64,000 nucleotides of DNA from Ophiobolus disseminans (GCA_010093685.1 MU006241.1:124001-188000), one strand, 5' to 3'; shown: positions 33,645 to 45,562, counted from the stretch's first letter. Made by a program: numbers and translations. Notes: generated by a model from the letters alone, not told the origin.

Positions 33645-35130
33645 GCCCCTTCAAAACTTAGCCGATTCGAAGGAGCGAAGACATCGACTTAAGCTCAAGT
33701 CGTGAATCGAGAAGAGATAGTCTGGGTGAAAGCGAGACAAGAGGTGTTAGTGCGCACAGGAGGTGATAGGGACAAAGATAGACGACGGTGATGGAAACAA
33801 ACCGCCCTTAGTGCCAAGATGCTACCGTAGCCATCGGTCTCGCGTAGTTAGCACTCCGTTCAGTCGGCCGCTAGCTTAGACTTATCACAGCGCAACCACT
33901 TGACTGCCGTTTGTTCCAGCCCAAGCGGCCGTTTGGAAACTATCCACGTGGAACTCAAGAAGCCTTAGCACTGAAACTACGGAATGGACATGTGATTCGG
34001 GGAAAGACGGAGCGTGTGATGTTGGAATGTTCAAGGGTTTTGTGAGGTGTTGGGTCTACTATCTTTTGCGCATGTTTGCCTAGTTCGAATCCATTTGTTG
34101 TTACATCTTCGAACGTTCGTGAATATCGCGTATGCGCGTTGAAAATCCTCAACACTCGCCCCTGCGCCAAGATACATACGCGTAGAACTTTTGAACAAAC
34201 ATCAAGACCTTAGGCATAGGTTTGGTTATGACTCACATCACCTCAAAGACACTGTTCCTTTCCGTTTCAGGGTTTCAATCGTGCCGGCCAGCCGCTATCC
34301 AATATCCGACAAGCCTTCTCAAGCTCCGGGCGAAGGCAATGACGCAGTTTGGAGGTTGGGTCGTGGCCAGTGGGACAAGTGCACTTGGTCAGGGCATGAG
34401 CCCTTCCTCCAACAGAGCAATATGTGTGACCTGATGCGCGGGCGCGAGTCTGGGCGGCGGTGGATGCGATGCGGTTAACGTTTCGACGTGGCTTTCGGCA
34501 GCTTGCGACAAGGGGGAGTTCATGTCGGTAGAAGCGCGGCGCCGCAGGGAGCTCGCTAAGAATTGGTTGTTGAAGCCCAGAGCAAAGAATCGGGTGTACA
34601 TTTGGTACGGAGGAGCGACGCGGTGCCGCAGAGAGCTGGCGGAGGACCTGGTGTGGAAAAGACGGTATGTATACTCTGTGCTTGCGAAGACGGCGCTTTG
34701 CGGCTGGTGATACCACTAGCGTCGTGTCTGCTCAAGACTTGGGCGAGGACAGAAAATGTGATCTCGTCTGCGGGGTTCGTCGTGGAGTCACGAGTGGCTA
34801 CGTACCGGTACCTGTCCCCACGCTTGGGCGGGGCTTGGGTTCGGTTAAGTTGCATAGGGCAAGTATAGCACGCTTTACGACAATCGTCAAAGCTTGCCTG
34901 TCCCTCTCTAGATATTCGCATCTCCTTGTGATCTTGGGCGCTTTTGATTCTGTAGCAAACTCTCTCTCTGCGCTCTTTTGAGTGGGCTTCTTCCCTTCCT
35001 ACATGCCTGCATCAGTGTTTGCACAAATTCTCCTAAAGCTGGGAGCCCTCCGCTATTAGCATCAAAGAGTAAACCTGTATTGGACATTATGGCAGAGTCG
35101 TTCCGCACAAGTTCCTAGTAGGCACAAACA
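33645..35130. other. intergenic, possibly degraded sequence
   Basis: No supportable gene. The 34270-34850 part is GC-richer and holds open frames on both strands (34267-34716 minus, 34563-34868 plus) without recognisable motifs. Any upstream exon of the kinase-like gene would lie at the left end. Confidence 0.4.
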
Positions 35131-35334
35131 CGCGATTTGCGCACCCTTCTGCGCTGGTCTCAGGCGAGCAAAGCAACTGATGAACGCGATAAGATATACG
35201 CTTTGCTAGGTATGTCGTCGATTGTTCTAGACACAAAGGCTCTCACCATAAATTACCGAAGGCCGACGTCCCAAATCGTTCACGAGGCTGTTACACAACT
35301 GCTCGAACCAACACAGACCACTCAACTTCAATAA
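35131..35334 (+). pseudogene. HET-domain protein fragment
   Basis: A 65-codon plus-strand frame reads RTLLRWSQASKATDERDKIY, then ALLGM, and later INYRRPTSQIVHEAVTQLL. ATDxRDKIYALLG followed by a (D/N)Y-S/R-P line is the characteristic block after the HET domain in many incompatibility proteins. No HET core is found upstream, and the frame ends in TAA at 35332-35334, just before retrotransposon debris. I read it as a truncated relic. Confidence 0.6.
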
Positions 35335-35379
35335 GCTATTTTGCAACACTGGACGTTACTTATTTTGTACCGGCGCGGG

Positions 35380-35900
35380 AAGTTACGGCAGAGACAATTT
35401 ATCCTTATCGTCAGTCAGGATATACATTCTTAATATAGGCCTTGCACACAGTCTCAGTGGTGATGTATTCAAGGCTAACCAGCAATATGTCTTTGCTGAG
35501 CCTGTCAGTCACCACTATAAGATAAGTGCATCCTTAATTCTCAGGCAAGCCAGTAACAAAGTGCATGGAGACTTCCTTCCAAATCCTTTCTGGTACTGGC
35601 AAAGGTCGCCCCGCCCTAATCCTCGTAGTGGTACTGCTACCACAACGCTTCCCATAACCAACCATTGATCCACTTCAGACTACGTAGCTAGTCATATTGA
35701 ACCTGATACACAACACCTTGTTGTGCTGTTCCCAAGCTTCCAGTGTCTTTCTCGCCTGCGAACCCATTCTATCGCCGATTTAAGTCACCTACACCACCAA
35801 TTCCTTCACATACGACCATAGGGTCCTGAAAGCAATGCTTCCCGTCCGCTCAGCAATATTTAAGCAGGACACCGGCGGATTAGTAGTCAGGTGGGTGACC
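35380..35900 (-). mobile_element. degenerate Ty3/gypsy retrotransposon integrase
   Basis: On the minus strand, one frame with several stops gives RAGRPLPVPERIWKEVSMHF, then VTGLPEN, a stop (35536-35534), then CTYLIVVTDRLSKDILLVSL and TTETVCKAYIKNVYP. This is the start of the integrase core of chromoviruses and other Ty3/gypsy elements (P-x-P-x-x-P-W-x-x-I-S-M-D-F-I-T-G-L-P). The expected Asp of MDF is His here. N-terminal remnants extend toward 35900 with further stops. No LTRs were identified. The copy is dead. Confidence 0.72.
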
Positions 35901-36433
35901 ACTGGCGAATACCCGCTGTTGTATGTTTTTGCCACTTTTACTAAAGTGTTCGGACAATTGGGTGTCGTGTTGAAGTGGGGCGTGACGCAACATGACTCGA
36001 CTTCTTAGTGTCCACTCGAACTTCGTCATTACTTTTGCGTTTCGAAAACGGATAGATGGGTTTTGGCATCGAAGCGGCCAGCGGTTTACTTTTGCTTGGA
36101 AAGCGTAGACGTCACTTACTGGAACGTGTTGGCATTCGAGTTGACCTTCTGCACAGGACCTGATTAAGCCAGGTAGTAGACCGCAAGAACAAGTCCTCTT
36201 AGAGCGCAAGTTGCGTAGCGAAAGCCAAGCTGGTAAAGCCCAAGATCTTTACCACCTCTTGAGACACGGTCAAAGGAGTCTAAAATCTATGCGAGTGTTT
36301 GGGTGTCAAGCCTCGATGCGTAATGAAAGTGATTGGAGGTAGGAATGCTTTGGCTGGAACTCGCGACATTTGAGGTGTGGAAACTAACTGAATTGCAGTA
36401 TGGCAGCCACTAGGTCGAGGAGTCCGGAAAGTC
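35901..36433. other. intergenic, no gene seen
   Basis: This follows the integrase relic. A 109-codon minus-strand frame (35880-36209) overlaps it but shows no motif. Some of this may be more retroelement debris. Confidence 0.4.
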
Positions 36434-37264
36434 CTAGAGACGGGATATGGCGGATGCATCACCTCCTTCTCCATCCACCGTATGCTCCGTCCGCGTAGCA
36501 CACTCGTCCACAACCTTCAACACAACGACTGCCTGCCTCCTCGGCAAAGGACGCGTGCCCCCCTCTTCCAGCTCTCGAGCCGAGAGCACGCGGACTTTCA
36601 AGCGTAGGGGGCGTGGCATATCGTTCTCACCCTCAGATCCAGCGACTATCGACATCCTACGCACTCGGACGCGGAGTTTCCTCGGTACCTGCTTGAAGAT
36701 GGGATTTACGGGGCTCGATGGGCTCATCGGGCTGTCGTATTGCTTTCCATCTGTGCCAGCTTCGACGGCGGTGGGCTCAGCTCTCACGAGCTCGACTTCT
36801 TGCCACTCGTCGCCGTGGAGTACAACGTCCATCGCATCGGCGTCTGCGGCGTATCCTAGTTCAGGCACGTCCACGATGACAGGCTTGTTGTCGACTCTCA
36901 CTCGCCGGAGGGGCCAGGTGATTCCGCCTTTTCCCTCGTATATGAACTCGTACTCCACGCCGTCAAGATCATCGTTGATACTGTTCAGGACCTCGGCGCC
37001 CCAAATAGCTTTGAACGTGTTAGTCGCTTGCCGCTCGTCGCCGCCTTGCGCGAAGTCAGCATCTGGCGGAAAGGCAGCGAGCATCCGCGGTCTCAACGTT
37101 GCGGAAATATGGCGGAAGCGTGGTGGCTCCTCCTCCTCTGGAAGAGCATCGGGAGTAGGGCGCAGCTCGGTTGGAGAGTCCACCTGATGATGCACTTGTT
37201 CTGGTGTTTTCGGCTTCTCATTCTTCCCGTAGCAGACACGGAAAATTTTGAGGACGCAGGACAT
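36434..37264 (-). CDS. conserved-looking hypothetical protein
   Basis: A single-exon frame. From the ATG at 37264 (MSCVLKIFRVCYGKNEK) it gives 276 aa; the frame is open another 72 codons upstream, but that part is low in conserved character. The product is rich in Arg, Glu and Pro. A central block (AIWGAEVLNSINDDLDGVEY, then GKGGITWPLRRVRVDNKPVI) looks globular, and the tail has basic patches (RKLRVRVRRMSIV, RPLRLKVRV). No family recognised. A 246-codon antisense frame exists here, but its composition is that of a shadow. Confidence 0.6.
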   Translation of the reverse strand: MSCVLKIFRVCYGKNEKPKTPEQVHHQVDSPTELRPTPDALPEEEEPPRFRHISATLRPRMLAAFPPDADFAQGGDERQATNTFKAIWGAEVLNSINDDLDGVEYEFIYEGKGGITWPLRRVRVDNKPVIVDVPELGYAADADAMDVVLHGDEWQEVELVRAEPTAVEAGTDGKQYDSPMSPSSPVNPIFKQVPRKLRVRVRRMSIVAGSEGENDMPRPLRLKVRVLSARELEEGGTRPLPRRQAVVVLKVVDECATRTEHTVDGEGGDASAISRL

Positions 37265-37766
37265 GGCGAGAGAACGGTGAAGAGTTCCCAATGTGAAAAA
37301 CACAGACGAGGTATGTCGTAGAGTGCTGCAAGGAAGTAAAAGGAATGGCGCGGGCAGAAAGAAGTTTGCTGAGCAGTCCAGGGTCTTATACAACCACGGT
37401 TGCGATGCGGACACAGCCATTCTTTTTGGAGATAATTTGGTGTCTTCCACCCTTTGCGGGTTCCTTTTGGTATACAACATCTGGTTTGTCCACTCAGCTC
37501 GGTGCTACTAGATTTCCTTTCCCCTCCTCACTCTGGTCTACCTCAACGCTGTCTATTCTGTGACGCAGTTCTCACAGTACCCCTCAATTGCCCGTGGTTG
37601 AGCAAATGATGCTACCAGATTCATCGAGGGTTTTCAGACACTGCCAGAAAGGAAGCGCATCTTTCGAGGGCTGCCATCTGGTCTAGGCACAGGGCTGCCA
37701 CCGTCCATGCGGGTGATGAACCGCTCTTGAGTGTAAGTCGAAGTATAAAACGATCATCCCTTTTCC
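37265..37766. other. intergenic, no gene seen
   Basis: Promoter side of the hypothetical gene and 3' flank of wc-2. Nothing recognised. Confidence 0.4.
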
Positions 37767-39290
37767 TCAGCTGCTGCCAGTGCTGGTGTGCATTAAAAGT
37801 GATGGTGTATGAGCCATGCTAGTCCCAGGTGTGTGGCCGCTAGTACCCTGTCGCTTCTTCTCCTTCTTTGCCCATCGCACTGCGGTGTGTTAGCGTAGGT
37901 CAGACATGACGCATAGATACACTTACATCCACACGCATTGCACAGCGTCTTGGGTCCACTGGGGCCTTTCCGCCACTCGGGCGAGTCCAGCGTCCCGCAA
38001 TCTGTGCACACATACTCATCGGCAATCTTGAGTTTCTTCTTCTTGTCTGACGAACTTCTCCCATCTCGGTCGAGCGAGATCTGTATGCCCGCGTCTCCTC
38101 GGATGAGGTTCGGACTTGCATCGCCCGTGCTAATGCCCTGAGACCGCTCGCCGTCCCGATAGCGCAGACCAGTCAACATCTCTATCGTCTCGAGATGGTT
38201 TGCGCCCTCATACCGCGCCATCTTGTCGTTGATGCTGTCCTGCTTGGTCGCTGCCAGCGCCTCATCCAGATTCTGCCGCGTCAGGGCCGTGTTCGATAAG
38301 ACGGGCTTCGCCGGTGGAGGCATCTGCGCATACGACGCCGCTGCAGCCTCGCTTTGCGCAGTGCTCTGTGTAGGCTGTGTCTCCGACAGGACCGTGGACG
38401 CGCCTTCGGTTTTCCGTGTCCACTCGTCATTCTCGTCCTGCTCCTCACGCTTCAGCTCCGCGATGCGCTTAGTCAGGCGCTCGTTTTCGATTTTGTGCTC
38501 GAGGAAAGAGTCGAGGAGGGCGGCGTTCTTGGTGGGATAGGGCCGTGCCATGAGGAAGAAGCCGCGACAGTTGAGCGCATTCGGCGGCGCAAACGAGCTT
38601 GGATCGCTGCTGAGATGGGGGTGGCCATGCGACTCGAAGATGGCCCACGTGTCGTCGATCTTGTGGAAGCGGTAGAAGAAGCGTAGCGGATTGCCGGACG
38701 CTATCGACTCGTTGAACTCCTTGACGAAGATGCCGATGTCGTCGGGGTGGATGAACTCGTTGATAAAGCGGCCCATGAGCTGCGAGGGGTCCCAGCCGGT
38801 GAGCGTCTTGCAGGACGGCGACACATAGAGTATCCTGCCGTCGGGTGTGAGTATGTGCAGCAGGTCGCGCAGCTCCTCCAGCACGCGCTGCGACCAGTTG
38901 CGACGTTTGGTGAATTCGGTCAGCGTGCTGCCAGACGGGTTCATGCTGGGCGCCCCAAAGCCCGTCGGCAGCGGTCCAGCACCAGCGCCCGTCATGGTCA
39001 TGTCCTGCGCAACCGAGTATCCACCTGCCTCACTCGTGGTACTGCTGGCCGCTATGTTTGGCTGCCCTTGCGCATGGCTGAAGGCGCCCTCGAGCGACAT
39101 GTCCATATCCAGGTCCATGCCCCCCATCATGGGCAGCCCGGTGTAGTCGACTTGGTTCTGTTGCTGCGTCGGCAGGCCAGCGATGCCATTGTTCGGCGCC
39201 ATGCCCATCTGCGGGAGCACAATTCAATACGTGGGGAGACCCCTGCGGAGTGGGGGGACGAACCTCTCCTTGGTATTGCATGCCGGCCAT
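37767..39290 (-). CDS. wc-2: white collar 2, PAS/GATA-type blue-light transcription factor
   Basis: Exons 39290..39264, 39208..37927 and 37879..37767 give 473 aa. One PAS domain spans about residues 122-235 (LLHILTPDGRILYVSPSCKT, LTGWDPSQLMGRFINEFIHP). A coiled-coil-like segment follows (LEHKIENERLTKRIAELKRE). A C-terminal GATA zinc finger has Cys410, 413, 432 and 435 (C-x2-C-x18-C-x2-C); the last intron lies inside the finger and LRWAKKEKKRQ follows it. There is no LOV cysteine, as expected for WC-2 rather than WC-1. In Neurospora WC-2 pairs with WC-1 to drive light-induced genes and the clock. The N-terminus is Gln/Met-rich. Confidence 0.95.
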
Positions 39291-39885
39291 GTCGACGGCT
39301 GTCAGCAGCCTGTCAGGTCAATCTGCGACGAGGGATAGCAGCATGGGATTCTTCTAAACTCGGTGCAGGTGCACAAGATGCCCACAGGCACGGCATAAGT
39401 GACCGATCGCGATCGAGCTAGGCCTGAAATCATGATTGGTGTTGCAATATTCCGACCCCGTGACGGCAATTCCGCCGCTGCTTCTGATTGCCTTCCTTGT
39501 TCATTTTGCTTTTGGCTGTGACCGAGTCATGCTCTCACGTGATGCGCGTGAGTTTGGCGTGCAGCAATGCGCGCTAACTCCAGGCCGCCGCGTCGCCCTC
39601 AGCTCCAAAAGCGCCTCGCCTCATCTTCTCCACGCCAACATCGTATCACCACACATCAACTGTAACGGACCAGTTCCCCAATACCTAAAGCAAGGGGAGT
39701 CAACCGCGATCAGCGCGGACCAAGCGAGATGTAAGCAGTCATTTACCTATCCACGGTCATCCCATCTGAGCCGAGTACTGACGTGTGACAGGTGTACGTA
39801 CATTCTCAACTTAATTGTTGCGAGACGAGAAGTTTTCCAAAACCTTACATTCCACTAACCATGTTCATCAGCGACAATTGACCGG
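39291..39885. promoter_or_regulatory. divergent promoter region of wc-2 and RAD50
   Basis: About 595 bp separate the two start regions. A 140-codon plus-strand frame (39436-39858) has no motif and is dismissed. A short first exon of RAD50 may lie here. Confidence 0.45.
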
Positions 39886-42800
39886 ATGCAATTACAGGGG
39901 TGAGGCTGTCTAGCTTACATCCATTCCAAGCACGTGTTAACTGTTCTAGCATCCGCTCTTTTGGCCCAGAGAGACCAGAAACCATCCAGTTCACCGGACC
40001 CCTCACTCTCATTGTCGGATGGAATGGCTCCGGCAAGACGGTAAGTAGATCCGTACATGTACCCTTTCCCCCTAACATTCTGCAGACGATCATCGAGTCG
40101 CTGAGGTATGCCACAACTGGTGACCTGCCACCCAACAGCAAAGTTCAAGGTGCCTTCATCCACGATCCCAAGCTCAAGGATGAGAAGGAGATCATGGCAC
40201 AAGTGAAGCTCTCATTCAAGTCCACATCTGGCGTGCGCATGGTCGCCACGCGGAGTTTGCAGTGTACCATCAAGAAGACGGGCCGAAGTCAGAAGACGCT
40301 AGAAGCCTCGTTGCTCATGAAAAAGGACGGTGAAAAGCACTCAATATCGACTCGTGTTGCCGAACTCGATCAGATTATCCCACAGTACCTCGGTGTGCCC
40401 AAGGCTATCCTAGACAACGTCATCTTCTGTCATCAGGAAGACAGCCTGTGGCCGCTGAGCGATGCCACCACTCTCAAGAAGAAGTTTGACGAGATCTTTG
40501 AGGCGCTCAAGTACACAAAGGCCATTGACAATATCAAATCTATCCGCAAGGCTCGTAACATTGAGCTCGGCCAGTTAAAAATCATTGAGAGCAACGCCAA
40601 AGAGGACCGGGATCGTGCCAAGAAGAGCGAGGCTCGTCAAGAGCAGCTCTACGCCGACATTGAAGAGCTCCGAAAAGTCTTCAACACGGTGGATGCTGAA
40701 TGCACGGAAGCGAAGAAGAACGCTAACAGCGCGTACACCAGCGCTGCCCGCTACGAACAAATCGTCGCCCAACTACAGGCAAAGCGCATCAAGTTCGAGA
40801 CGAGCAAGGAAAACGTTAGGTCGCTTGAAGGAAACATAACTCAAATGGCCGAGTCCGACAGCCAGCTTCAGTCGATGCTTGACCAGTATAGCGATCGTGT
40901 TGCGACTTATGCCACACAGAAGGACGAACACACGCAACAGTACACCGATTTGAAAGATGCTCTGGAGGACACCCGGGAAGGACTTGGTTCAAAGCAGTCT
41001 GAGATTGGGAAGTACGAGGCACAGAAGGAGCAGTACCATCGCCAAGTTCAACAGCGCGAAATCCTAGTCAAGGAAGCAGCCAAGCGGCATGGAATTCGAG
41101 GGTACGACTACGACATAACGGACAAGCAAGTTGCGGACTTTATCCAGGTCCTCAGCAAGACTTCACGAGATCAAACCAAAGCGCTCGATCGCGCTCGAGA
41201 TGAATCACAGCGCGACCTGAAGGAAGCCCAAGAAAATCTCAACCAGCTCAACACACGCAAATCGGGTGTGACGCAGCACAAAGACTCGTCACGCACGCAA
41301 ATCACAAATAACGACAGGCGCATCTCTGATCTGCAAAAGGCCATGAATCAAATCAAGGCAGACGAAGGCAGTGAAGCCATCTTGCAGGACAGGAAGCGAG
41401 ACACGGAAGAACAACTGAAGAACGCAACCTCCACTGCTGCTGCTGAGTGCTATGATGATCGTGTCCAGGAAGCTTCCAGCAATGTGCAGACACTTGAAGA
41501 CAAGAAGGAGCGGCTGACGAACGAGCTTGGTGATGCCACCAAGCAGGCGAAGGAATCTGCATCAATTGATTACTCCCGAAAAGAAATGCAGTCTGCTCAG
41601 CACAGTCTAGCGACGATGAAGAAGGTTCACAACAAGCGCATCTCACAGCTTGTTGATTCCGACTGGGATCCTGCTTCTCTCGAAACCAGTTACCAGCAAG
41701 TTCTCTCTGAAAAGTCTGGCAAGGTCAAGGAGGCTAGCTCGCGTCGTGACATCACCCAGTCGAAGCTGGACAAGATCAATTTCGAGATGTCCAGCTTGGA
41801 GGCACAGTTGAAGAGGAAGCGGTCCGATCTTCGGCAATACGAAAAGACGGTAACGGAAGCTATCCAGAAGGATGACATCTCCGACTTCGACGAGACTCTG
41901 CAGCAGCTTGAGGACGATTATGAGGGTGTCTCGTCTGATAACGCAAAGTTCTCCGCACAGGTTGACTACATGCGGTCCTGTATGCGGGTGGCTGAAAAAG
42001 ACAACGTTTGCCGACTTTGCTTGCGAGAGCTTCACGATGACAAGTCGCAAGGCTTCACTACCGCCGGCTTCTTTGCCAAGTTGGAGGAAATCATCGCAAA
42101 GGCGGAGAACAACATGAAGGCGGATAATCCCGAGGAGCTCTTTGCGGAACTCGAGGCGGCTAGGAATGCTAAACCTAGCTATGAGCTTGCCACTAGGATT
42201 CGCGATGCTGAGATTCCTGCACTGCAGAAGGATCTCACGAAGCTAACATCAGAGCGTGAGGGTGTCAACAAGCAGCTCGAGGATCAAGACGGCGTCATAC
42301 ACGATCTGGAAGCCGCCAAACAAGAGGTCGAGTCTTTGTCAAAAGAGATTCAGAGCATCGTCGGCTATTATAACAAGGTCCAGGAGCTTGAGAATCAGAT
42401 CGAGGATCTTACCAGGACGCAAAAGGCTGCGGGTCTGTCGCGCGGCATTGATGCAGTTCAAGTCGACTTGAAGAAGACTACCGACGAGACTCGCAATGCG
42501 CGAGCTGCTCTAGACCAGCTTACAGCTGCTCGCGATAAGTCACGCAACTTGATCACTAGCCTCGAGCTTAGCGTTCGTGATATCAACGCGGAACTGAACA
42601 CCGCGCAGTCGGCGTTGAAGGAGAAGCGTGCACTCTCGACTCGCATCGAAGAGTACAAATCCGAGAACAACAAGCAGCGGGAGTCGATGCGTGGCTATGA
42701 TAAGGAGATTGAGGACCTCGTACCCGAACTTGAGCAAGCGCAGTACAAGTACGACGACGTTAATCGACGTGGCAAGGAGCGGGTTCAACGTGCCCATGAT

Positions 42801-43949
42801 GATGCGTCCAAGTTATCAGACAGTCTTCGCCAGCTTAACCAAGCAGATCAGGAGATCAATGCCTACATCCAGCGTGGTGGTCCACAACAGCTTGAGCGCG
42901 CACATCGCGAGATCGAGAACCTCCAGAGCGAAGTCTCTCGCATCGAATCAGAGATGAGCGCTCTCGTGCGCAAAATCAACAAGATTAACGACACGATGCG
43001 CGATACAGAGGCTACCAAGCGTGCCATTAACGACAACTTAAACTACCGCAAACACAAGCGCGCCTTGAAGACTCTCGAGGTAGAGATTGAGGAGCTCGAT
43101 GCCCATGGCGCCGAGCGCGACAAAGCGCATTACGAGGGGGAAGCTTCTCATTGGGATAACGAGTATCACACGCTCAACATGCAAAAGGCCAGCGTCGAGA
43201 GCGACATGAAGAACAAAGACAACCAGCTCACCGAACTCATGGAGGAGTACGAAAGCATCTACCAGAACGCAAATGACCACTACCGCGAAGCCCACATCAA
43301 AGTCGAGACTACCAAAGCCGCCGTAGCTGACCTCGCCCAGTACGCGAGCGCGCTCGACCAGGCTATCATGAAGTACCACACGCTCAAGATGGAAGAAATC
43401 AACAAAATCATCGCCGAGCTATGGCGCAACGCATACCAAGGCACAGACGTCGACACCATCCGCATCGCCTCGGAGAGCGACACAAAAGGCAACCGCATGT
43501 ACAACTACCGCGTGGTCATGTCCAAGCAAGACACGGAAATGGACATGCGCGGCCGGTGCTCTGCCGGCCAAAAAGTGCTCGCATGCCTGGTTATTCGCCT
43601 CGCACTCGCTGAATGCTTTGGCACCAATTGCGGGCTCATCGCCCTCGACGAACCGACTACTAATCTCGATCAGCAGAATATTAAGGGCTTGGCTGAGTCT
43701 CTCAGTCAGATTATTCAGTTGCGGCGCAAACAGGCTAACTTCCAGCTCCTGGTTATTACGCACGATGAGGCGTTTCTAAGGGAGATGAACTGCGCGGACT
43801 ACACGGATGTTTATTGGCGTGTGGGGCGCGATAGTGATCAGGAGAGCTTCATTGAGCGACAGAATATCGCTGAGGTAACTACTCTTGCTCCTATGATGTC
43901 GTATATGAGGCGGGCCAACATGTTGAATCGGATTGGTTTTGACGAGTGA
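39886..43949 (+). CDS. RAD50: RAD50 DNA repair ATPase
   Basis: Exons 39886..39899, 39950..40040 and 40086..43949 give 1322 aa, close to the usual length of about 1310. The N-terminal ATPase half has RSFGPERPETIQFTGPLTL and Walker A GWNGSGKT split from TIIESLRY by the 45-nt second intron. Long coiled coils flank the zinc hook C677-R-L-C680. The C-terminal ATPase half has the signature CSAGQK and Walker B LIALDEPTTNLDQ. RAD50 forms the MRX/MRN complex with Mre11 and Nbs1/Xrs2 for double-strand break processing and telomere upkeep. The exact start is uncertain: TIDRMQLQG reads in frame just before the ATG used, and an acceptor-like catcag precedes it, so a tiny upstream exon may carry the true ATG. 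Confidence 0.95.
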
Positions 43950-44287
43950 GCAGGTTTCTTGATTTCGGCACCGCACTATACCATTGACAGTTATTCGCAC
44001 TCGAAGAGGATGGGGACGCGGGGAGTGGAGGAGTATTGCATTACATCGGCGCATGAGGGTATAGCAGAGCAGGGTTCGGCGTTTCACGGTAAAGTCAATG
44101 GGAGATATCACACGGCGATATATGGGAGCGCTATTTACGGTAATCACACATGAAACATGACTCACGTCCACGCCTTCTTCTCGTAAACTTCAGCAGCAGT
44201 CAGCTAACAGAATAACCCCAACATTCTTAGGAATGTCTTGCAACGATGCTGAGTTTTGAACATGAACTATACATCCTACCTTACACA
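43950..44287. other. convergent intergenic region
   Basis: Short gap between RAD50 and the rhamnose dehydrogenase 3' ends. Nothing recognised. Confidence 0.4.
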
Positions 44288-45205
44288 CTACTGCAAATTC
44301 ACAAACAACCCCCCATCAACCAACAACTGCGCCCCAGTAACATAACTCGACAACTCACTCCCCAAAAACACTGCCGGCCCCGCAAGATCAGCCGGCACAC
44401 CTGTCCTGCCCAGCGGTATCCGCCCCTCCATGTACTTGCGCTTATCCTCCTGCTCCAGATCCTTCTCATTTAGTTGCGTCTTAATGGTACCGGGCAGCAG
44501 CGCATTGCACCTGATATTGTACTGGCCTAGCGCGCACGCCGACGACTGTATGAGCGATAGCACGCCGGCTTTTGTAGGAGTGTAGTGCGCTTGCTGGGCG
44601 CCGCCGACAAGGGCGCTGATGGACGATATCCCGATTATGGAGCCGCCGGGAGGGGATTGGGAGGACATTTGTGTAGCGGCTGCGTGGATGGAGTTGAATG
44701 CGCCGGTGAGGTTTGTCGCGACTGTTGCGTTCCAGAGGGCGGGGGTGAGCCTGTAGGTATGTCGAGTTAGCTTGCTTTCCTTCTCTTATATTCATGTTCT
44801 TGTATGTAGGGGTAATAGAGAATGGTATACATACTCCAAAAACTCCCTAAACTCGCATATGCCCGCATTACTAACAAACACATCCAACCTCCCCCACCTC
44901 TCCACCACATCCTTAACAAGCCTCTTCCCCGTCTCCGGATCCCCCACGTCGCCAGGTACTTCTATAAGGCGCTTCTGCGCTTCTTCTTTCCCGCCCAGGC
45001 TCTGCGCGGCTTCGTCAAGCAGCGTCTGGAATTGCGCCGAGGACTTGGGGTCGCCGAAGTGGTTGACTGCGACGTTGGCGCCGTGCGTGAGGTACCCGAC
45101 TACGATGGCGCGTCCAATGCCTGTCACGCCGCCGGTGATGGCCATGCATTTGCCTACGAGGAGTTGTGGCGCGGAGGCGGAGGCGGAGCTGGCTCTTCTC
45201 CACAT
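44288..45205 (-). CDS. LRA1: L-rhamnose 1-dehydrogenase (SDR)
   Basis: Exons 45205..44835 and 44750..44288 give 277 aa. This is a classical short-chain dehydrogenase: the cofactor loop is TGGVTGIG (24-31), then NAG in VFVSNAGICEFREFLE, and the catalytic Ser167, Tyr180 and Lys184 lie in ISSISALVGGAQQAHYTPTK. The stretches GGSIIGISSISALVGGA, CALGQYNIRCNALLPGTI, RKYMEGRIPLGR and GAQLLVDGGLFVNLQ closely match, from memory, yeast L-rhamnose 1-dehydrogenase of the non-phosphorylative pathway. It oxidises L-rhamnose to L-rhamnono-1,4-lactone with NAD(P). The gene lies 357 bp from the divergent Clr5-domain gene and 3 kb from a lactonase-like gene. The symbol follows the yeast LRA nomenclature. Confidence 0.88.
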
Positions 45206-45562
45206 CGTGAGGTTTGGAGTGTGGTTGGAGGTGGGTTGCGGGGTACCTAGGTAGGAGGGGAGGTGTTCAGGGTGGTTGCGTGTGGGTGAAAGGATCGCTT
45301 AGATTGCAATTGCGATCTCGAGGCAGGATCAAGGTCTGTAAGGCACGTGGAGACATCGTGATAATCTGCATTGCCATCTGCGGACAGGCGTGGTGAAGCT
45401 GGACTCCACGTGTTCGGGGCAATCATGGCCGAGTGTCCGGCGAGGGCTTGGCGTTACCACGTCCCGTGACCGTGCGACTCGACCTCGGGATCCCTTCCAC
45501 GGTCTTTTCCGCCTCCCGTACTCATGCGCGTCATCTGAGCCGCCTGCGCAGTTCCCTCCACT
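45206..45562. promoter_or_regulatory. divergent promoter region (rhamnose dehydrogenase and Clr5-domain gene)
   Basis: A 357-bp gap between two start codons. No motif assigned. Confidence 0.4.

Noticed and set aside
34075..34100. TAGTTCGAATCCA, resembling a tRNA B box
   Set aside because: No matching A box or acceptor stem could be found at the right distance.
34267..34868. Opposed frames in a GC-richer patch with a faint internal repeat (RRRRELAKN / RCRRELAED)
   Set aside because: The repeat is weak, no family is recognised, and no exon chain connects it to neighbours.
36447..37187. 246-codon Ser/Arg-rich plus-strand frame
   Set aside because: It opposes the minus-strand hypothetical gene and is low-complexity, as expected of an antisense shadow. 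I cannot fully exclude that it is the real gene.
38747..39421. 224-codon plus-strand open frame
   Set aside because: It is antisense to wc-2, whose PAS and GATA domains settle the coding strand. The frame's composition is that of a shadow.
39436..39858. 140-codon plus-strand frame upstream of RAD50
   Set aside because: No motif; it overlaps the shared promoter region and has no splice link to RAD50 in frame.
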